Positions 1-9,031 of a stretch of 64,000 nt of DNA are shown here, piece by piece (positions within the stretch are counted from its first letter, which is position 1; each line of letters starts with the position of its first letter). The DNA comes from Psychroflexus aurantiacus (GTDB taxonomy: Bacteria > Bacteroidota > Bacteroidia > Flavobacteriales > Flavobacteriaceae). The stretch lies in NCBI RefSeq assembly GCF_010820555.1, contig NZ_JAAIKD010000005.1:62001-126000 (forward strand). Reading direction: 5' to 3'. A program made the position numbers and the translations under genes. The notes below the pieces were generated by a model. It did no database searches and was not told the DNA's origin. It saw nothing but the letters and a program-made list of their open reading frames with translations.

Positions 1-1136
1 ATAATCTGGAACTAAAAGCCCAGTATAAGCGCTTTGAAGCTCAGATTGAAGGCATAACACTAGCCAAATCCTGGCAGGATCCCAACCTGAGTTTTGGTTA
101 TTTCATCAGTCCCATAGAAACTCGGGTGGGTCCACAAATCGCGAGATTTTCCCTGACTCAAATGCTACCCTGGTTTGGAACCTTTAAAGTAAAAGGTGAT
201 ATGGCAGCTTACAAAGGCGAAGCCGAATTTGAGAAATTTCAGGATCAAAAACTGAAATTGTACCTCAAGGTGGCACAACAGTATTATGAGCTCTCGGCTT
301 TAAGATATATTGCTGAACTCGAAGAAGAACAGCTCGAAATTTTAGAAGACCTGAAATCTATCGTAGAATCTAACTACGAAAATAACAAAGCAGATTTGGT
401 GGATATTTTAAGAGTTGAGCTGGATATGGATAAGCAGTTGAATGTCCTTCAGGTCCTGAAAGATCAAGATCAAGCTTTAGTGACTCAGCTTAATCAGATG
501 ATGAACAGGCAGTTGGAGGCAGAGGTCTTAATTTCAAATCCAAAGCAGATTCTGGAACAAATCCAATTCATAGAGAGCGATACGCTTTCGAAAGCGCATC
601 CTCGTCTGGAACGCATTCGCAGTTTGCAGGACTCCAATGCAGCAGAAAGTGAGTTGGCTCAAAAACAGGCCATGCCGCAGTTTGGTTTAGGCTTGGATTA
701 TGCGATTATTCAAAATCAAAACGTGATGAATGCAGACGCTGGTCAGGATGCGATAATGCCTATGCTATCGGTGAGTTTACCCATTTTTGGAAAGAAAAAT
801 AAATCCAGAAAAAAAGCGGTTTCCCTTCAGGGCGAGGCGATACAATTTCAGCTGGAAAATGAAAAAACGCTTTTAAGAACCGAAATTCAAGTGGCAAAGT
901 ACAAGCAGGATGAACTTTTTGATCGTCTTGATTTATATGAAAAACAACTCCTGAGGTTAAAAGATATTTTACAGCTTTCAGAAGTTGCTTTAGCCAATGC
1001 CTCCATGGAAATCGAGGAAGTTTTACGCTTGTATCAGGAGCGATTACTCTACCTGAAACAGCAGGCTCAGGCTTTAGCAAATCTTCAAAAAACAAATGAA
1101 ACCTTAGGTTACCTCACTTCAAATTCAGCATTATGA
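1..1136 (+). CDS. TolC/CusC-like outer membrane efflux protein, 5' end outside window
   Basis: The reading frame is open from the first bases of the window (codons begin at base 3), so the N-terminus with its signal peptide lies upstream. What remains is about 377 residues, ending at a TGA that overlaps the next ATG. Long amphipathic helices rich in Glu, Gln and Leu, and the segment LSVSLPIFGKKNKSRK typical of TolC-family inner strands, point to a periplasmic tunnel and outer membrane channel. TolC-family proteins form the trimeric exit duct of tripartite efflux pumps. The ATGA overlap with a CusB-like adaptor and the copper genes downstream suggest a copper/silver (CusC-type) role. The inner membrane pump CusA is not in the window and may lie upstream. 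The family call is firm; metal specificity is inferred from context. Confidence 0.85.
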   Translation, partial: NLELKAQYKRFEAQIEGITLAKSWQDPNLSFGYFISPIETRVGPQIARFSLTQMLPWFGTFKVKGDMAAYKGEAEFEKFQDQKLKLYLKVAQQYYELSALRYIAELEEEQLEILEDLKSIVESNYENNKADLVDILRVELDMDKQLNVLQVLKDQDQALVTQLNQMMNRQLEAEVLISNPKQILEQIQFIESDTLSKAHPRLERIRSLQDSNAAESELAQKQAMPQFGLGLDYAIIQNQNVMNADAGQDAIMPMLSVSLPIFGKKNKSRKKAVSLQGEAIQFQLENEKTLLRTEIQVAKYKQDELFDRLDLYEKQLLRLKDILQLSEVALANASMEIEEVLRLYQERLLYLKQQAQALANLQKTNETLGYLTSNSAL

Positions 1137-2896
1137 AAACGCAATACAAATATTATTTAGGCTTTATTGTCATATTTATCATCGGCATTTTTTTAGGGAT
1201 TACTTTGTTTTCACCTGAACCTAAAAAAGAGGATGCCCATAATCATTCTCAGGAGCAGGCAGGCGAAGCAGTCTGGACTTGTTCGATGCATCCTCAGATC
1301 CGTCAGGACGAGCCGGGCGACTGTCCCATTTGTGGAATGGATTTAATTCCTGCAAGTAAAATGGAAGAAAGCATTGATCCGGATGCTATCAAAATGAGTA
1401 AAACTGCTCGAAAACTGGCTCAAGTAGCAACCACCAGACTTGGAACTCAAAACTATGAATCCAACCTGAATTTATCGGGTCAGTTACAAGTCAATGCAGA
1501 TAACACCTTTTCCATATCCACGAATTTCAAAGCCAGAATTGAACGGCTTTTTGTAAACGAAGAAGGAGAACAGGTAAGCAAAGGAGAAGTAGTGGCAGAA
1601 GTTTATGCGCCTGAAATTCAGGTTTTAAAAGAAGAACTGGAACTGGCCAGACGCCAGGGAAACGAGCTTTTGCTGAATAGCATCCTCCAAAAAATTCAAA
1701 ATTACGAATTGTCTGTCGATGATGTTGAGTCACTGAAAAACGGAAGATTGAATCTGCGCTCTCCGAAAACAGGGATAATTACAAACTTGAAAGTCACCCA
1801 GGGTGATAATTTGAAAGCCGGCCAAAGCTTAATGAGCATTGCAGATTTGTCCAGTCTTTGGGCAATCCTAGATGTTTATGAAAACGATCTCAACAAAATA
1901 AATGTAGGCGACAAATTAAAATTAGAGACACCAAACTATAAAAAAGTTTCAGGAGAAGTCACTTTTATTACACCTGTTTTGGATGACGAGACTCGGTCTG
2001 CAAAGGCACGAGTCGTCATTAATAATCGAAATCTGGACTTAAAGCCGGGTGTTTTTATCACGGCAGAAGTGATAAAAACAGCACCTAAGTCAGAAGGTAG
2101 TGAAACTTTGATGGCTCCAAAATCTGCTGTGCTTTGGACAGGCAAGCGATCTGTGGTGTATCAGCAGCTGGAGAATGAAAATGGGGTTTATTTTAAGATG
2201 AAGACCGTTGAGATCGGTGAAACCTCATCAGATTTTGTCGAAATCCTTTCGGGTTTGGAGCCAGGCGACGAAGTGGTTACCTATGGCGCTTTCAGCATAG
2301 ATTCTGAAGCCCAACTGGCGGGAAAACCGAGTATGATGAATCCTGAAGGAGGCGCCTCGATGACAGGTCATCAGCACGGAGATATGAAAGAGAGTGAAGA
2401 AACCTCAAGTGTGAAGCAGAGCACTCCGTCAGGTGAAACTATAAACAGTAGTGAAGAAGCTAAAGAAGAACTAAAGCCGGTTTTAAAGGATTATTTAGCT
2501 TTTAAAAATGCCCTGGCTACAGATGATTTTAAAAATGCTGAATCTGCAGGGATCCAACTTAAAAAAAGTATAGCAGAGGTGGATATGTCTGTTTTTACTG
2601 ATGAAGCTCATGATAGCTGGATGCAGCACAGCCGTGAATTAAAAAAGGCGCTTGAGCATATACAGCAACAAAATGATAATGAAAAAATTAGAAATACTTT
2701 TCAAGACGTATCTGAAGCTATGATTCCCATTGTAAAACTTATCAAGCCCATAGCTGAAGAGCTGTATGTTCAATTCTGTCCTATGGCAAATTCAAATAAC
2801 GGAGCCTACTGGCTAAGCGCAAAAGAAGAAATTATGAATCCATACTATGGTGAGTCCATGTTGAAGTGTGGTGAAGTAACCTCTGTAATTAAATAA
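1133..2896 (+). CDS. CusB-like efflux adaptor with heavy-metal binding motif and C-terminal DUF3347 domain
   Basis: This 587-residue protein is a membrane fusion (adaptor) subunit of an RND metal efflux pump, anchored by an N-terminal hydrophobic segment (about residues 8-26). Residues 48-73 form a heavy-metal binding motif with the pattern TCSMHP...GDCPICGMDLIP. The middle (about 100-400) has the barrel-sandwich and beta-barrel features of HlyD/CusB adaptors (LRSPKTGIITNLKVTQGDNL). The tail from about residue 445 is a DUF3347 domain ending in CPMA...WLS...NPYYG..MLKCG. Adaptors normally bridge the inner membrane pump and the TolC channel, and CusB also passes Cu(I)/Ag(I) to CusA. Carrying two extra metal-binding modules at opposite ends suggests enhanced metal capture. 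Its start overlaps the efflux channel gene by four bases (ATGA), so they are probably co-translated. Confidence 0.93.
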   Translation: MKTQYKYYLGFIVIFIIGIFLGITLFSPEPKKEDAHNHSQEQAGEAVWTCSMHPQIRQDEPGDCPICGMDLIPASKMEESIDPDAIKMSKTARKLAQVATTRLGTQNYESNLNLSGQLQVNADNTFSISTNFKARIERLFVNEEGEQVSKGEVVAEVYAPEIQVLKEELELARRQGNELLLNSILQKIQNYELSVDDVESLKNGRLNLRSPKTGIITNLKVTQGDNLKAGQSLMSIADLSSLWAILDVYENDLNKINVGDKLKLETPNYKKVSGEVTFITPVLDDETRSAKARVVINNRNLDLKPGVFITAEVIKTAPKSEGSETLMAPKSAVLWTGKRSVVYQQLENENGVYFKMKTVEIGETSSDFVEILSGLEPGDEVVTYGAFSIDSEAQLAGKPSMMNPEGGASMTGHQHGDMKESEETSSVKQSTPSGETINSSEEAKEELKPVLKDYLAFKNALATDDFKNAESAGIQLKKSIAEVDMSVFTDEAHDSWMQHSRELKKALEHIQQQNDNEKIRNTFQDVSEAMIPIVKLIKPIAEELYVQFCPMANSNNGAYWLSAKEEIMNPYYGESMLKCGEVTSVIK

Positions 2897-2921
2897 TGAA
2901 CCTTAAATTTTAAAAATAAAA

Positions 2922-3434
2922 ATGATGAAAAGTAAAAAAACAACTTTAGTCCTCACCCTAATCTTTATCGGTTTTGGAGCCTTTGCACAACATAAACATG
3001 CTCATGATGGGGAGCAAAAAGAAATGAGTCAAAACATGGACCTTGAGTTTAAAGATCAGCAGTTAGGTGAAGCTTTTGAGCATTACATTCATTTAAAAGA
3101 AGCCTTGGTAGCTTCAAAAACTGAAGTAGCCAAAAAAGCGGCAGGTAAGTTAGAAGCATCACTTGAGAATGTAAACGGCGGTGAAACAGCAAAAACAGCA
3201 GTGACCAAATTTAGTTCATCCACTGGTTTGGAAGAACAGCGAGAAGCCTTTAAGGGATTAAGTCTTGAAATGCTTTCTTTAGTAAAAGCCGGAGAGCTTT
3301 CAAAAGGGGAGGTTTATTTGGAGTATTGTCCTATGGCAAAAGCTTCATGGCTATCCACCAGCCAGGAAATTCGCAATCCTTATTATGGCGATAAAATGCT
3401 GAAATGTGGAACGGTAAAAGAAACCATCAAATAA
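2922..3434 (+). CDS. Exported DUF3347 protein (putative periplasmic copper-binding)
   Basis: A 170-residue protein with a signal peptide (cleavage near GFGAFAQ), a short His-rich stretch right after it (HKHAHDGEQ) and a single DUF3347 domain. The domain is helical and ends in the same motif as the tail of the preceding adaptor: YCPMA, WLS, EIRNPYYGDKML and KCG. The Cys-Pro-Met and Lys-Cys-Gly elements together with the conserved Met residues are plausible Cu(I) ligands. It lies 25 bases after the adaptor gene on the same strand and is probably in the same transcript. The name DUF3347 rests on recognition of the motif; the copper-chaperone role is inferred from neighbours and ligand-rich sequence. 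Confidence 0.85.
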   Translation: MMKSKKTTLVLTLIFIGFGAFAQHKHAHDGEQKEMSQNMDLEFKDQQLGEAFEHYIHLKEALVASKTEVAKKAAGKLEASLENVNGGETAKTAVTKFSSSTGLEEQREAFKGLSLEMLSLVKAGELSKGEVYLEYCPMAKASWLSTSQEIRNPYYGDKMLKCGTVKETIK

Positions 3435-3505
3435 CTAAACATTAGTTAATACCTTAATAAATTTAAATTTTTATCAATACCTTTTAACTTAATACCTTTT
3501 AAAAC

Positions 3506-3922
3506 ATGACACTGAAAACTATATTAACAGCATGTACACTCCTGCTTTTTCTTGTGAGTTGTAACTCCACTTCAGAGAAAGAGAACAAAACCACCACATC
3601 CAGGCTAACGGAACACACAGACCCGCTTAAAAGTTTAGCAATTGGGGATAAAGTCCCAAACGATAAGGTTTGTATGGTCAATGACGCCTATATGGGTGTT
3701 GAGCAAATCCCGGTGCCGGTAAGTGGCAAAACCTACTACGGCTGTTGCGACATGTGCGTCGATAAATTGAACTCAATAGATGAAGCGAGAATCGCTATTG
3801 ATCCTTACAGCGGGAATCCAATAGATAAATCTGAGGCCTTTATTGTGTTGTCCAATTCACAAGGCTCTGTGACCTATTTCGAATCAGAATCAAATTATAA
3901 AGCTTTTACCAAGCGTCTTTAG
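3506..3922 (+). CDS. Lipoprotein with YHS/TRASH-like Cys motif
   Basis: A 138-residue protein with a lipobox (LVSC, Cys19) that would place it on a membrane facing the periplasm. The C-terminal half contains Cys56 in KVCMVNDAYMG, then GKTYYGCCDMC (Cys80, Cys81, Cys84), followed by DPYSGNPIDKSEA. The layout of an early Cys, a tyrosine pair before a Cys cluster, and a D-P-x-S-G motif recalls YHS/TRASH metal-binding modules, which bind copper or other soft metals. I do not know a specific name for it. It follows the DUF3347 gene after about 70 bases and sits within the copper island, so a periplasmic metal sensor or scavenger is the likeliest role. Confidence 0.75.
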   Translation: MTLKTILTACTLLLFLVSCNSTSEKENKTTTSRLTEHTDPLKSLAIGDKVPNDKVCMVNDAYMGVEQIPVPVSGKTYYGCCDMCVDKLNSIDEARIAIDPYSGNPIDKSEAFIVLSNSQGSVTYFESESNYKAFTKRL

Positions 3923-4097
3923 TATAAAAAAATACGGGAAGAAATAATCCAAGTGTTCAGGTTAACAACTAGAAGTTACAAGTGTTTTTTCAGAAATAAG
4001 CATTATGACAGAGTTGATCTTTAAACTAGCATTTGTATAAAAGTAATTAGAAAACGGAAGTGATTTATTAATAGAACGGTAACAGAAATAATGTACC

Positions 4098-4754
4098 ATG
4101 CTTAAAACCTTTGTTTTTATATTATCCATCATAATAAGCCATGTAACTTACTGTCAAGACATGCTCATAGAGCAAATTGCTGACAAAAAAATTGTACGTA
4201 AAGTTTTTGATGAAGAAAAAGAATTGAAATCAAAGCAGTTTTTTGATGTAGGGGAACTAAAAAGCAGCGGAGATAAACTGTCAGTAAATCTGCAAGTAAA
4301 AATTTTTGATGAAGACGGAAAACTAGAAGAAAAATATTTTACTCATTACACCTGTAAGCCAGAGAAATCTGACGTACTTCTTAATGTGTTTCCATTTGCT
4401 CAAAGGGGTGATGCTAAATATGTTATAGAAGCTTCATCTTATGGTTTTAAAAACCTCTATCAATTTAAAGCAGAGGAAAAGAAACTGAAGGACCTTAGCT
4501 TGAAAATGTCTGTTGAATCAGGAATGCTTGGCTTTTTTGGCTCTAAAAATAAAATTAAACTAAGCCATCGAAGGGTAAACAAGACTGCTAGTGGTTTTGA
4601 TCTTCAATCTCATTTAACCATTAAAGTTTATATGATGGGATTAAATATTAAAACTGAAAGCTATCAGGTTACTGAAAAACTAAATGACAATAAAATTTTA
4701 TTAAGCCAAGAGTTTATGAGTGAAGATGGTAGTTATTTTTTAATGAATTATTAA
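4098..4754 (+). CDS. Exported protein of unknown function in copper island
   Basis: A 218-residue protein with a signal peptide (hydrophobic residues 3-18, cleavage near VTYCQD). The mature part is rich in Lys and Glu with alternating beta-type patterns and contains two cysteines, one at the cleavage site region and one in HYTCKPEK. I do not recognise the family; the pattern of a mid-protein SKNKIKLSHR strand and repeated Val/Ile/Leu alternation loosely recalls DUF3108-like beta proteins, but this is weak. About 175 bases separate it from the gene before and 55 from the small lipoprotein after. Its location within the copper genes is the only hint of function. Confidence 0.6.
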   Translation: MLKTFVFILSIIISHVTYCQDMLIEQIADKKIVRKVFDEEKELKSKQFFDVGELKSSGDKLSVNLQVKIFDEDGKLEEKYFTHYTCKPEKSDVLLNVFPFAQRGDAKYVIEASSYGFKNLYQFKAEEKKLKDLSLKMSVESGMLGFFGSKNKIKLSHRRVNKTASGFDLQSHLTIKVYMMGLNIKTESYQVTEKLNDNKILLSQEFMSEDGSYFLMNY

Positions 4755-4808
4755 ATAAAGAACTGCAATTCTTACTTAAAAAACTTAAAGGACCAAAACA
4801 CAAACTGT

Positions 4809-5027
4809 ATGAAAAATGTGATAAAAATTTTAATCATGCTTGTAGTTACTTTTTTTGCAATTTCCTGTACGGATAAAAAAAAGGAAAATGATAAAGAGCA
4901 TCAAGAGCAAAAAGACCTCATAGAAGAGGATGTTTTTATGCATCACAATCATCAGGAAGGAAGAACTCATGACGAAACAAAGAGTGTCAGTAAGTCATCC
5001 GATACGATTAAAGATATAAAAGAATAA
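4809..5027 (+). CDS. Small His/Glu-rich lipoprotein
   Basis: A 72-residue peptide with an N-terminal hydrophobic segment and lipobox (AISC) followed by a strongly charged tail: DKKKENDKEHQEQ and then FMHHNHQEG. The Met-His-His-Asn-His cluster could bind Cu or Zn. The first part of the tail (CTDKKKENDK) closely resembles the start of the DUF3347 lipoprotein at 12464 (CVDKKKEDNT), which suggests that the two share ancestry or that this is a DUF3347 protein reduced to its anchor and linker. It is short but has good coding character and sits in line with the copper genes. Confidence 0.6.
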   Translation: MKNVIKILIMLVVTFFAISCTDKKKENDKEHQEQKDLIEEDVFMHHNHQEGRTHDETKSVSKSSDTIKDIKE

Positions 5028-5107
5028 AAATCATTTAATACTTATGAAGTAGTATAAACCACTGAGAATTGCCCAAAAAAATTAACCTCTTTCAAAACGT
5101 TTTAACA

Positions 5108-6772
5108 ATGAAAAAACTAGAACCACCTAAGGCATTTAACCGAAGAGCATTTCTTGAAACCGCAGGCTATGGCGCGGCAACGCTTATGCTTTGGCCATTC
5201 ATTTCTTCCTGTGATGGCCAGTCCTCAAAAGCAGCATCACCTGTGATGGATCCAGATTTTATCCCTGATATAGATTTGGAATTAAGTGCTGTTGAGCGGG
5301 ATATACCTATCCTGTCCGGCCCCAAAACAAAAGTCTGGGTATTTGAAGGAGACCTGATAACAGGGGATAAGGAGGCTTTACAGGCCTCGAAGGGCAGCTA
5401 TCTCGGACCGACGATCAAGGTGCGGAAAGGTCAAAAAATACGTATTCGTTTTCAGAATAATATCCCTGAAGAAACTATTGTTCACTGGCATGGGATGCAT
5501 GTTCCGGCCGAGGATGATGGCCACCCTCAGGATGTCATCCATAGTGGGGAAACCTATATTTATGAGTATGAAGTCATGAATCGTGCGGGGACCTATTGGT
5601 ATCACCCGCACCCACATGGTCGCACAGGACCGCAGGTTTATAATGGCCTTGCCGGGCTTTTACTGGTGACCGATGAGGAAGAACAGCAACTCAACTTACC
5701 CAAAGGCGAGTTTGACAGGCCTGTCGTGATTCAGGATCGCTCTTTTGATGAAGATAATCAGTTGGTTTATATTCAAAGCAGAATGGATAGCATGCGCGGC
5801 TTTTTAGGCGACAAGATTTTGATAAATGGGAATGCCGAAAAAGTTCTGAATCTGAAATCAGGTTGTGCTTACCGACTCAGATTACTGAATGGCTCCAATT
5901 CAAGAATTTACAAGTTGGCCTGGGAGGATGGAAGTCCAATCACTGTCATAGGGATTGATGGAAGTTTATTAAGTGCCCCCAAAGAATTGCCCTACCTTAT
6001 GCTTGGTCCTGCAAAAAGAGCAGATGTTTGGCTGGATTTATCAGACAAGCCTGAAGGCATTCGATTGACTATGAAAAATGAGTCCTTTCCTTTAGAAGTC
6101 ATGTCCGGGGGTATGATGATGGAGGGTGGAGAGACTTCCTTACCTCAAGGAAGCGAATATGAAGTGTTTACTGTAAAGACAACTAGTTCTGGCAGTAATG
6201 AGTATAGCTTACCGCAGCAATTAGTCAAATCGAATTATATCGATCCGTCTACGGCAGAAAATCTAAATAATCCAAGGCAGTTTAGCTTCGCCATGGATCA
6301 CATGGACTGGACGATCAATGGGCGCACCTGGCAAACTACAGGCGTAGTCGATGAAGAAACCGTAAAGCTAGGGAGTACAGAAGTTTGGGAGTTGATCAAT
6401 AGTTCTGCTATGATGGGTAATGATAGTGGCGGCGGCATGATGGGTGACGGCGGCATGATGGGCGGAGATGAGGGTATGATGAGTGGTGGCGACATGATGG
6501 GTAACATGATGCAGATGCCACATCCCGTTCATATTCATCAGGTACAGTTCAACATTTTGGAAAGAGATGTGAGCGATGTAGATTCCCAATTATGGGAGGC
6601 TGTAAAAGAGGGTTTTATAAATGATGGCTGGCAGGACACCGTCTTGTTATTGCCGGGGATGAAGGCCAGAGTAATCATGGAGTTTAAGGATTTCAAAGGC
6701 TTGTTTGTTTATCACTGCCACAATCTGGAACACGAAGATATGGGCATGATGAGAAACTTTAAAATCACGTAA
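5108..6772 (+). CDS. Tat-exported multicopper oxidase (CueO/CopA type) with Met-rich insert
   Basis: A 554-residue multicopper oxidase that would oxidise Cu(I) to Cu(II) in the periplasm with reduction of O2 to water. I chose the ATG at 5108 because it begins MKKLEPP just before a twin-arginine signal (NRRAFLET); an in-frame TTG at 5069 is less likely. All four copper-ligand motifs are present: HWHGMH (126-131), YHPHPHG (His166, 168, 170), HPVHIH (472-477), and HCHNLEHEDMGM, whose Cys537, His542 and Met547 form the type 1 site. Just before the third motif is a Gly/Met-rich segment with repeated MM pairs (about residues 435-470), as in the substrate-binding insert of CueO. This fits cuprous oxidase activity. 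It stands alone between the small lipoprotein and the Met-rich lipoprotein. Confidence 0.95.
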   Translation: MKKLEPPKAFNRRAFLETAGYGAATLMLWPFISSCDGQSSKAASPVMDPDFIPDIDLELSAVERDIPILSGPKTKVWVFEGDLITGDKEALQASKGSYLGPTIKVRKGQKIRIRFQNNIPEETIVHWHGMHVPAEDDGHPQDVIHSGETYIYEYEVMNRAGTYWYHPHPHGRTGPQVYNGLAGLLLVTDEEEQQLNLPKGEFDRPVVIQDRSFDEDNQLVYIQSRMDSMRGFLGDKILINGNAEKVLNLKSGCAYRLRLLNGSNSRIYKLAWEDGSPITVIGIDGSLLSAPKELPYLMLGPAKRADVWLDLSDKPEGIRLTMKNESFPLEVMSGGMMMEGGETSLPQGSEYEVFTVKTTSSGSNEYSLPQQLVKSNYIDPSTAENLNNPRQFSFAMDHMDWTINGRTWQTTGVVDEETVKLGSTEVWELINSSAMMGNDSGGGMMGDGGMMGGDEGMMSGGDMMGNMMQMPHPVHIHQVQFNILERDVSDVDSQLWEAVKEGFINDGWQDTVLLLPGMKARVIMEFKDFKGLFVYHCHNLEHEDMGMMRNFKIT

Positions 6773-6858
6773 AAAAGGAGTAAGAATCAGCTCTATAAGG
6801 AAAGCTTTTACTCAATGTTTGGAACACTAAAATAATTTTTAACTAAATACATTAAACA

Positions 6859-7377
6859 ATGAAAACAATGAAAACAATGAAAACAATTTCGAGAACACTA
6901 ATGATAATTGGAATAATGGGGGCGTTTGTAAGCTGTAAATCCAGCTTTGATGCTGCTGAAACCATGGAACTTCAAAACAACAGACAGGCTGTTTACCAGG
7001 AAATCATTTCAAATCCTGAACACATGACAGAATTTACTCAAATGGCTGAGCAAGATCAAGACGCTCGGAAAATCATGATGCAAAGCCATATGGAAATGAT
7101 GGAATCTGGAAAACTAATGGAGATGATGAAAAATAATCCGGAGATGAAAGAGCAGATGAAAGAAAACATGCAGAACATGATGCAGAACAACCCGGAGATG
7201 ATGGAAAACATGCGGTCCAAAATGACTGAAAAAATGATGAAAAGCGCTGAGGGCAGAAAAAAACTGATGGAGGCGATGCAGGAAAATCCAGAAATGAAAA
7301 AAGCAATGATGCAGGAAATGATGCAAAACATGCACAATGGAGGCATGATGGATGAAAAGGAAAATGACAAGCAGTAA
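6859..7377 (+). CDS. Methionine-rich lipoprotein, putative periplasmic Cu(I) sponge
   Basis: A 172-residue protein with a lipobox (FVSC, Cys26 of the longest form) and an extraordinary composition: by my count 37 of 172 residues are Met. The mature part has MM pairs and the recurring element NNPEM or ENPEM (four copies) in what looks like a long charged helix. Methionine-rich motifs bind Cu(I) in periplasmic proteins such as CopC, PcoE and CueO inserts. Three in-frame ATG codons are spaced nine bases apart at the start (6859, 6868, 6877) by a direct triplication of the sequence AAAACAATG, so the exact start is uncertain; all leave the signal peptide intact. It lies between the multicopper oxidase and the SHOCT gene. 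Confidence 0.8.
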   Translation: MKTMKTMKTISRTLMIIGIMGAFVSCKSSFDAAETMELQNNRQAVYQEIISNPEHMTEFTQMAEQDQDARKIMMQSHMEMMESGKLMEMMKNNPEMKEQMKENMQNMMQNNPEMMENMRSKMTEKMMKSAEGRKKLMEAMQENPEMKKAMMQEMMQNMHNGGMMDEKENDKQ

Positions 7378-7411
7378 ACTTAATTTTTAATAATACTAAA
7401 ATTCAAAAATT

Positions 7412-7624
7412 ATGATGTACGGATGGATTATAGGCTTAATACTTATAGTTGTTTTATTTATGGCAGTAAGAGGGAGTGGTGTTTTTAAAAGAAAGCCTAA
7501 CTCAACAGAGAATCCCAGCACGACTTCAACGCCATTAGAAACCCTCAAAAATCGCTATGCTAAGGGTGAAATTGATGATGAGGAATTCGAAAAACGAAAA
7601 GCCGAACTGGAAAAAGCGGGTTAA
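7412..7624 (+). CDS. SHOCT-domain mini membrane protein
   Basis: A 70-residue protein with a single N-terminal membrane helix (about residues 5-21) and a C-terminal SHOCT module, recognised by the pattern LKNRYAKGEIDDEEFEKRKAEL. SHOCT modules are short helical elements attached to many bacterial membrane proteins and are thought to act in oligomerisation. Similar small proteins are common in heavy-metal efflux loci. The gene ends three bases before the next start (TAA TTC ATG), so translation is probably coupled to the permease. Domain call is firm, function unknown. Confidence 0.8.
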   Translation: MMYGWIIGLILIVVLFMAVRGSGVFKRKPNSTENPSTTSTPLETLKNRYAKGEIDDEEFEKRKAELEKAG

Positions 7625-7627
7625 TTC

Positions 7628-8944
7628 ATGGGCCAGTATAAAAAAGGAAGTTTAAGTTTATTGGGGTCTGTCGCTCTAGGGACGGGTGTCATGATAGGAG
7701 CAGGAATATTTGCACTTCTTGGTCAGGTAGCAGAACTTTCGGGTACATGGTTTCCTTATATCTTTCTGCTGGGCGCAGTCATTTCTGGCTTTAGTGCATA
7801 TTCTTATATCAAAGTTTCCAACGCGTATCCTTCTGCAGGAGGCATTGCTATGATTTTGCAAAAAGCCTATGGCAAAACGACCATTACGGCTTCTGCTTCT
7901 TTATTGATGGCCTTATCGATGGTCATCAATGAAAGTCTGGTTGCCAGAACTTTTGGATCCTATACGCTGCAACTTTTTACCGTTGAAAATAAAGCGCTTT
8001 GGATTCCTGTTTTGGGGGTGGGATTATTAATTTTTGCTTTTTTGATCAATATTTCCGGCAATCGACTGATTGGAAAATCTTCCCTGGTGATGGCATTTGT
8101 CAAAATTGCAGGGATTTTGATTTTTGCAGTAGGGGCTTTGTGGGCAGTTGGATTTTCATTAGAGGGTCTGATACCTAAACCTTCTGAAAGCACAGACTAT
8201 TCAGCAGCCAGTTATATCGGAGCTTTGGCTCTTTCTATTTTGGCCTATAAAGGATTTACCACCATTACCAATAGCGGAGATGAAATCACTAAGCCTAAGA
8301 AAAATGTAGGTCGATCTATTATTATTTCATTATTGATATGCACGGTGGTTTATTTCCTGGTGGCTTATGCCGTAAATTCCAGTCTTTCGATTTCTGAAAT
8401 TATCAAAGCCAAAGATTATTCTCTGGCTGAAGCTGCAAAGCCTGCTTTTGGGGATTATGGCTTGTATTTTACAGTGGGTATTGCCATTGTAGCAACCATT
8501 TCAGGAATAATTGCCAGTATTTTTGCCGTTTCCAGAATGACAGCTATGCTCACCGACATGAAATTGATTCCACACAGCCATTTTGGAATGCCTGGACGAA
8601 TTCAAAAGCATATGCTGGTTTACACGGTAGTCATTGCCATTGTCCTGACCGTATTTTTCGACCTTTCCAGGATTGCATCTATGGGAGCTATATTTTATTT
8701 GGTTATGGACATGATCATTCACTGGGGAGTTTTCAAACACTTAAGAAAGGAGGTGAAGGCCAATGCTGTTATTTTGATAACCGCATTGGTTTTAGATCTT
8801 ATAGTTCTGGTTGCTTTTTTATGGATAAAGTTGTCTTCCGATATTTTGGTTCTGATTGTTTCTGCAGGCATTATGCTCATCGTTTTTATAGGTGAAAAAT
8901 GGTTTTTAAACAGAACTGACAAATCTGAATTCATTGAAAGTTGA
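7628..8944 (+). CDS. APC-superfamily amino acid permease
   Basis: A 438-residue polytopic membrane protein of the amino acid-polyamine-organocation family. The N-terminus has the family's helix 1 signature, GTGVMIGAGIFALLGQVAEL, and about twelve hydrophobic segments follow. The first half includes the usual SYIKVSNAYPSAGG element and the conserved FxG(FTTI)TNSGDEI region. APC transporters exchange or import amino acids or polyamines; the substrate cannot be read from the sequence. Start is coupled to the SHOCT gene three bases upstream. Why an amino acid transporter is embedded in a copper island is not obvious; supply or removal of a metal-binding amino acid such as His or Cys is a possibility only. 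Confidence 0.88.
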   Translation: MGQYKKGSLSLLGSVALGTGVMIGAGIFALLGQVAELSGTWFPYIFLLGAVISGFSAYSYIKVSNAYPSAGGIAMILQKAYGKTTITASASLLMALSMVINESLVARTFGSYTLQLFTVENKALWIPVLGVGLLIFAFLINISGNRLIGKSSLVMAFVKIAGILIFAVGALWAVGFSLEGLIPKPSESTDYSAASYIGALALSILAYKGFTTITNSGDEITKPKKNVGRSIIISLLICTVVYFLVAYAVNSSLSISEIIKAKDYSLAEAAKPAFGDYGLYFTVGIAIVATISGIIASIFAVSRMTAMLTDMKLIPHSHFGMPGRIQKHMLVYTVVIAIVLTVFFDLSRIASMGAIFYLVMDMIIHWGVFKHLRKEVKANAVILITALVLDLIVLVAFLWIKLSSDILVLIVSAGIMLIVFIGEKWFLNRTDKSEFIES

Positions 8945-9031
8945 GGCATAAATCCTACCTAAAAAAAATGACAGATTTTTAAAATGAGTTTAGTATTTCT
9001 TAATTATTAATTCAAAAAAATTTAATTTAAT

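Noticed and set aside
760-1095. Antisense open frame opposite the efflux channel gene.
   Set aside because: Composition is that of the complement of an amphipathic-helix gene; the sense strand gene is well supported.
5069-5107. TTG start for the multicopper oxidase.
   Set aside because: The ATG at 5108 places the twin-arginine motif at a normal distance from the N-terminus; the extra residues have no signal character.
7056-7370. Long open frame opposite the Met-rich lipoprotein gene.
   Set aside because: It is an antisense product of the ATG-rich composition (Phe/Ser/Ile-rich) and has no independent coding features.
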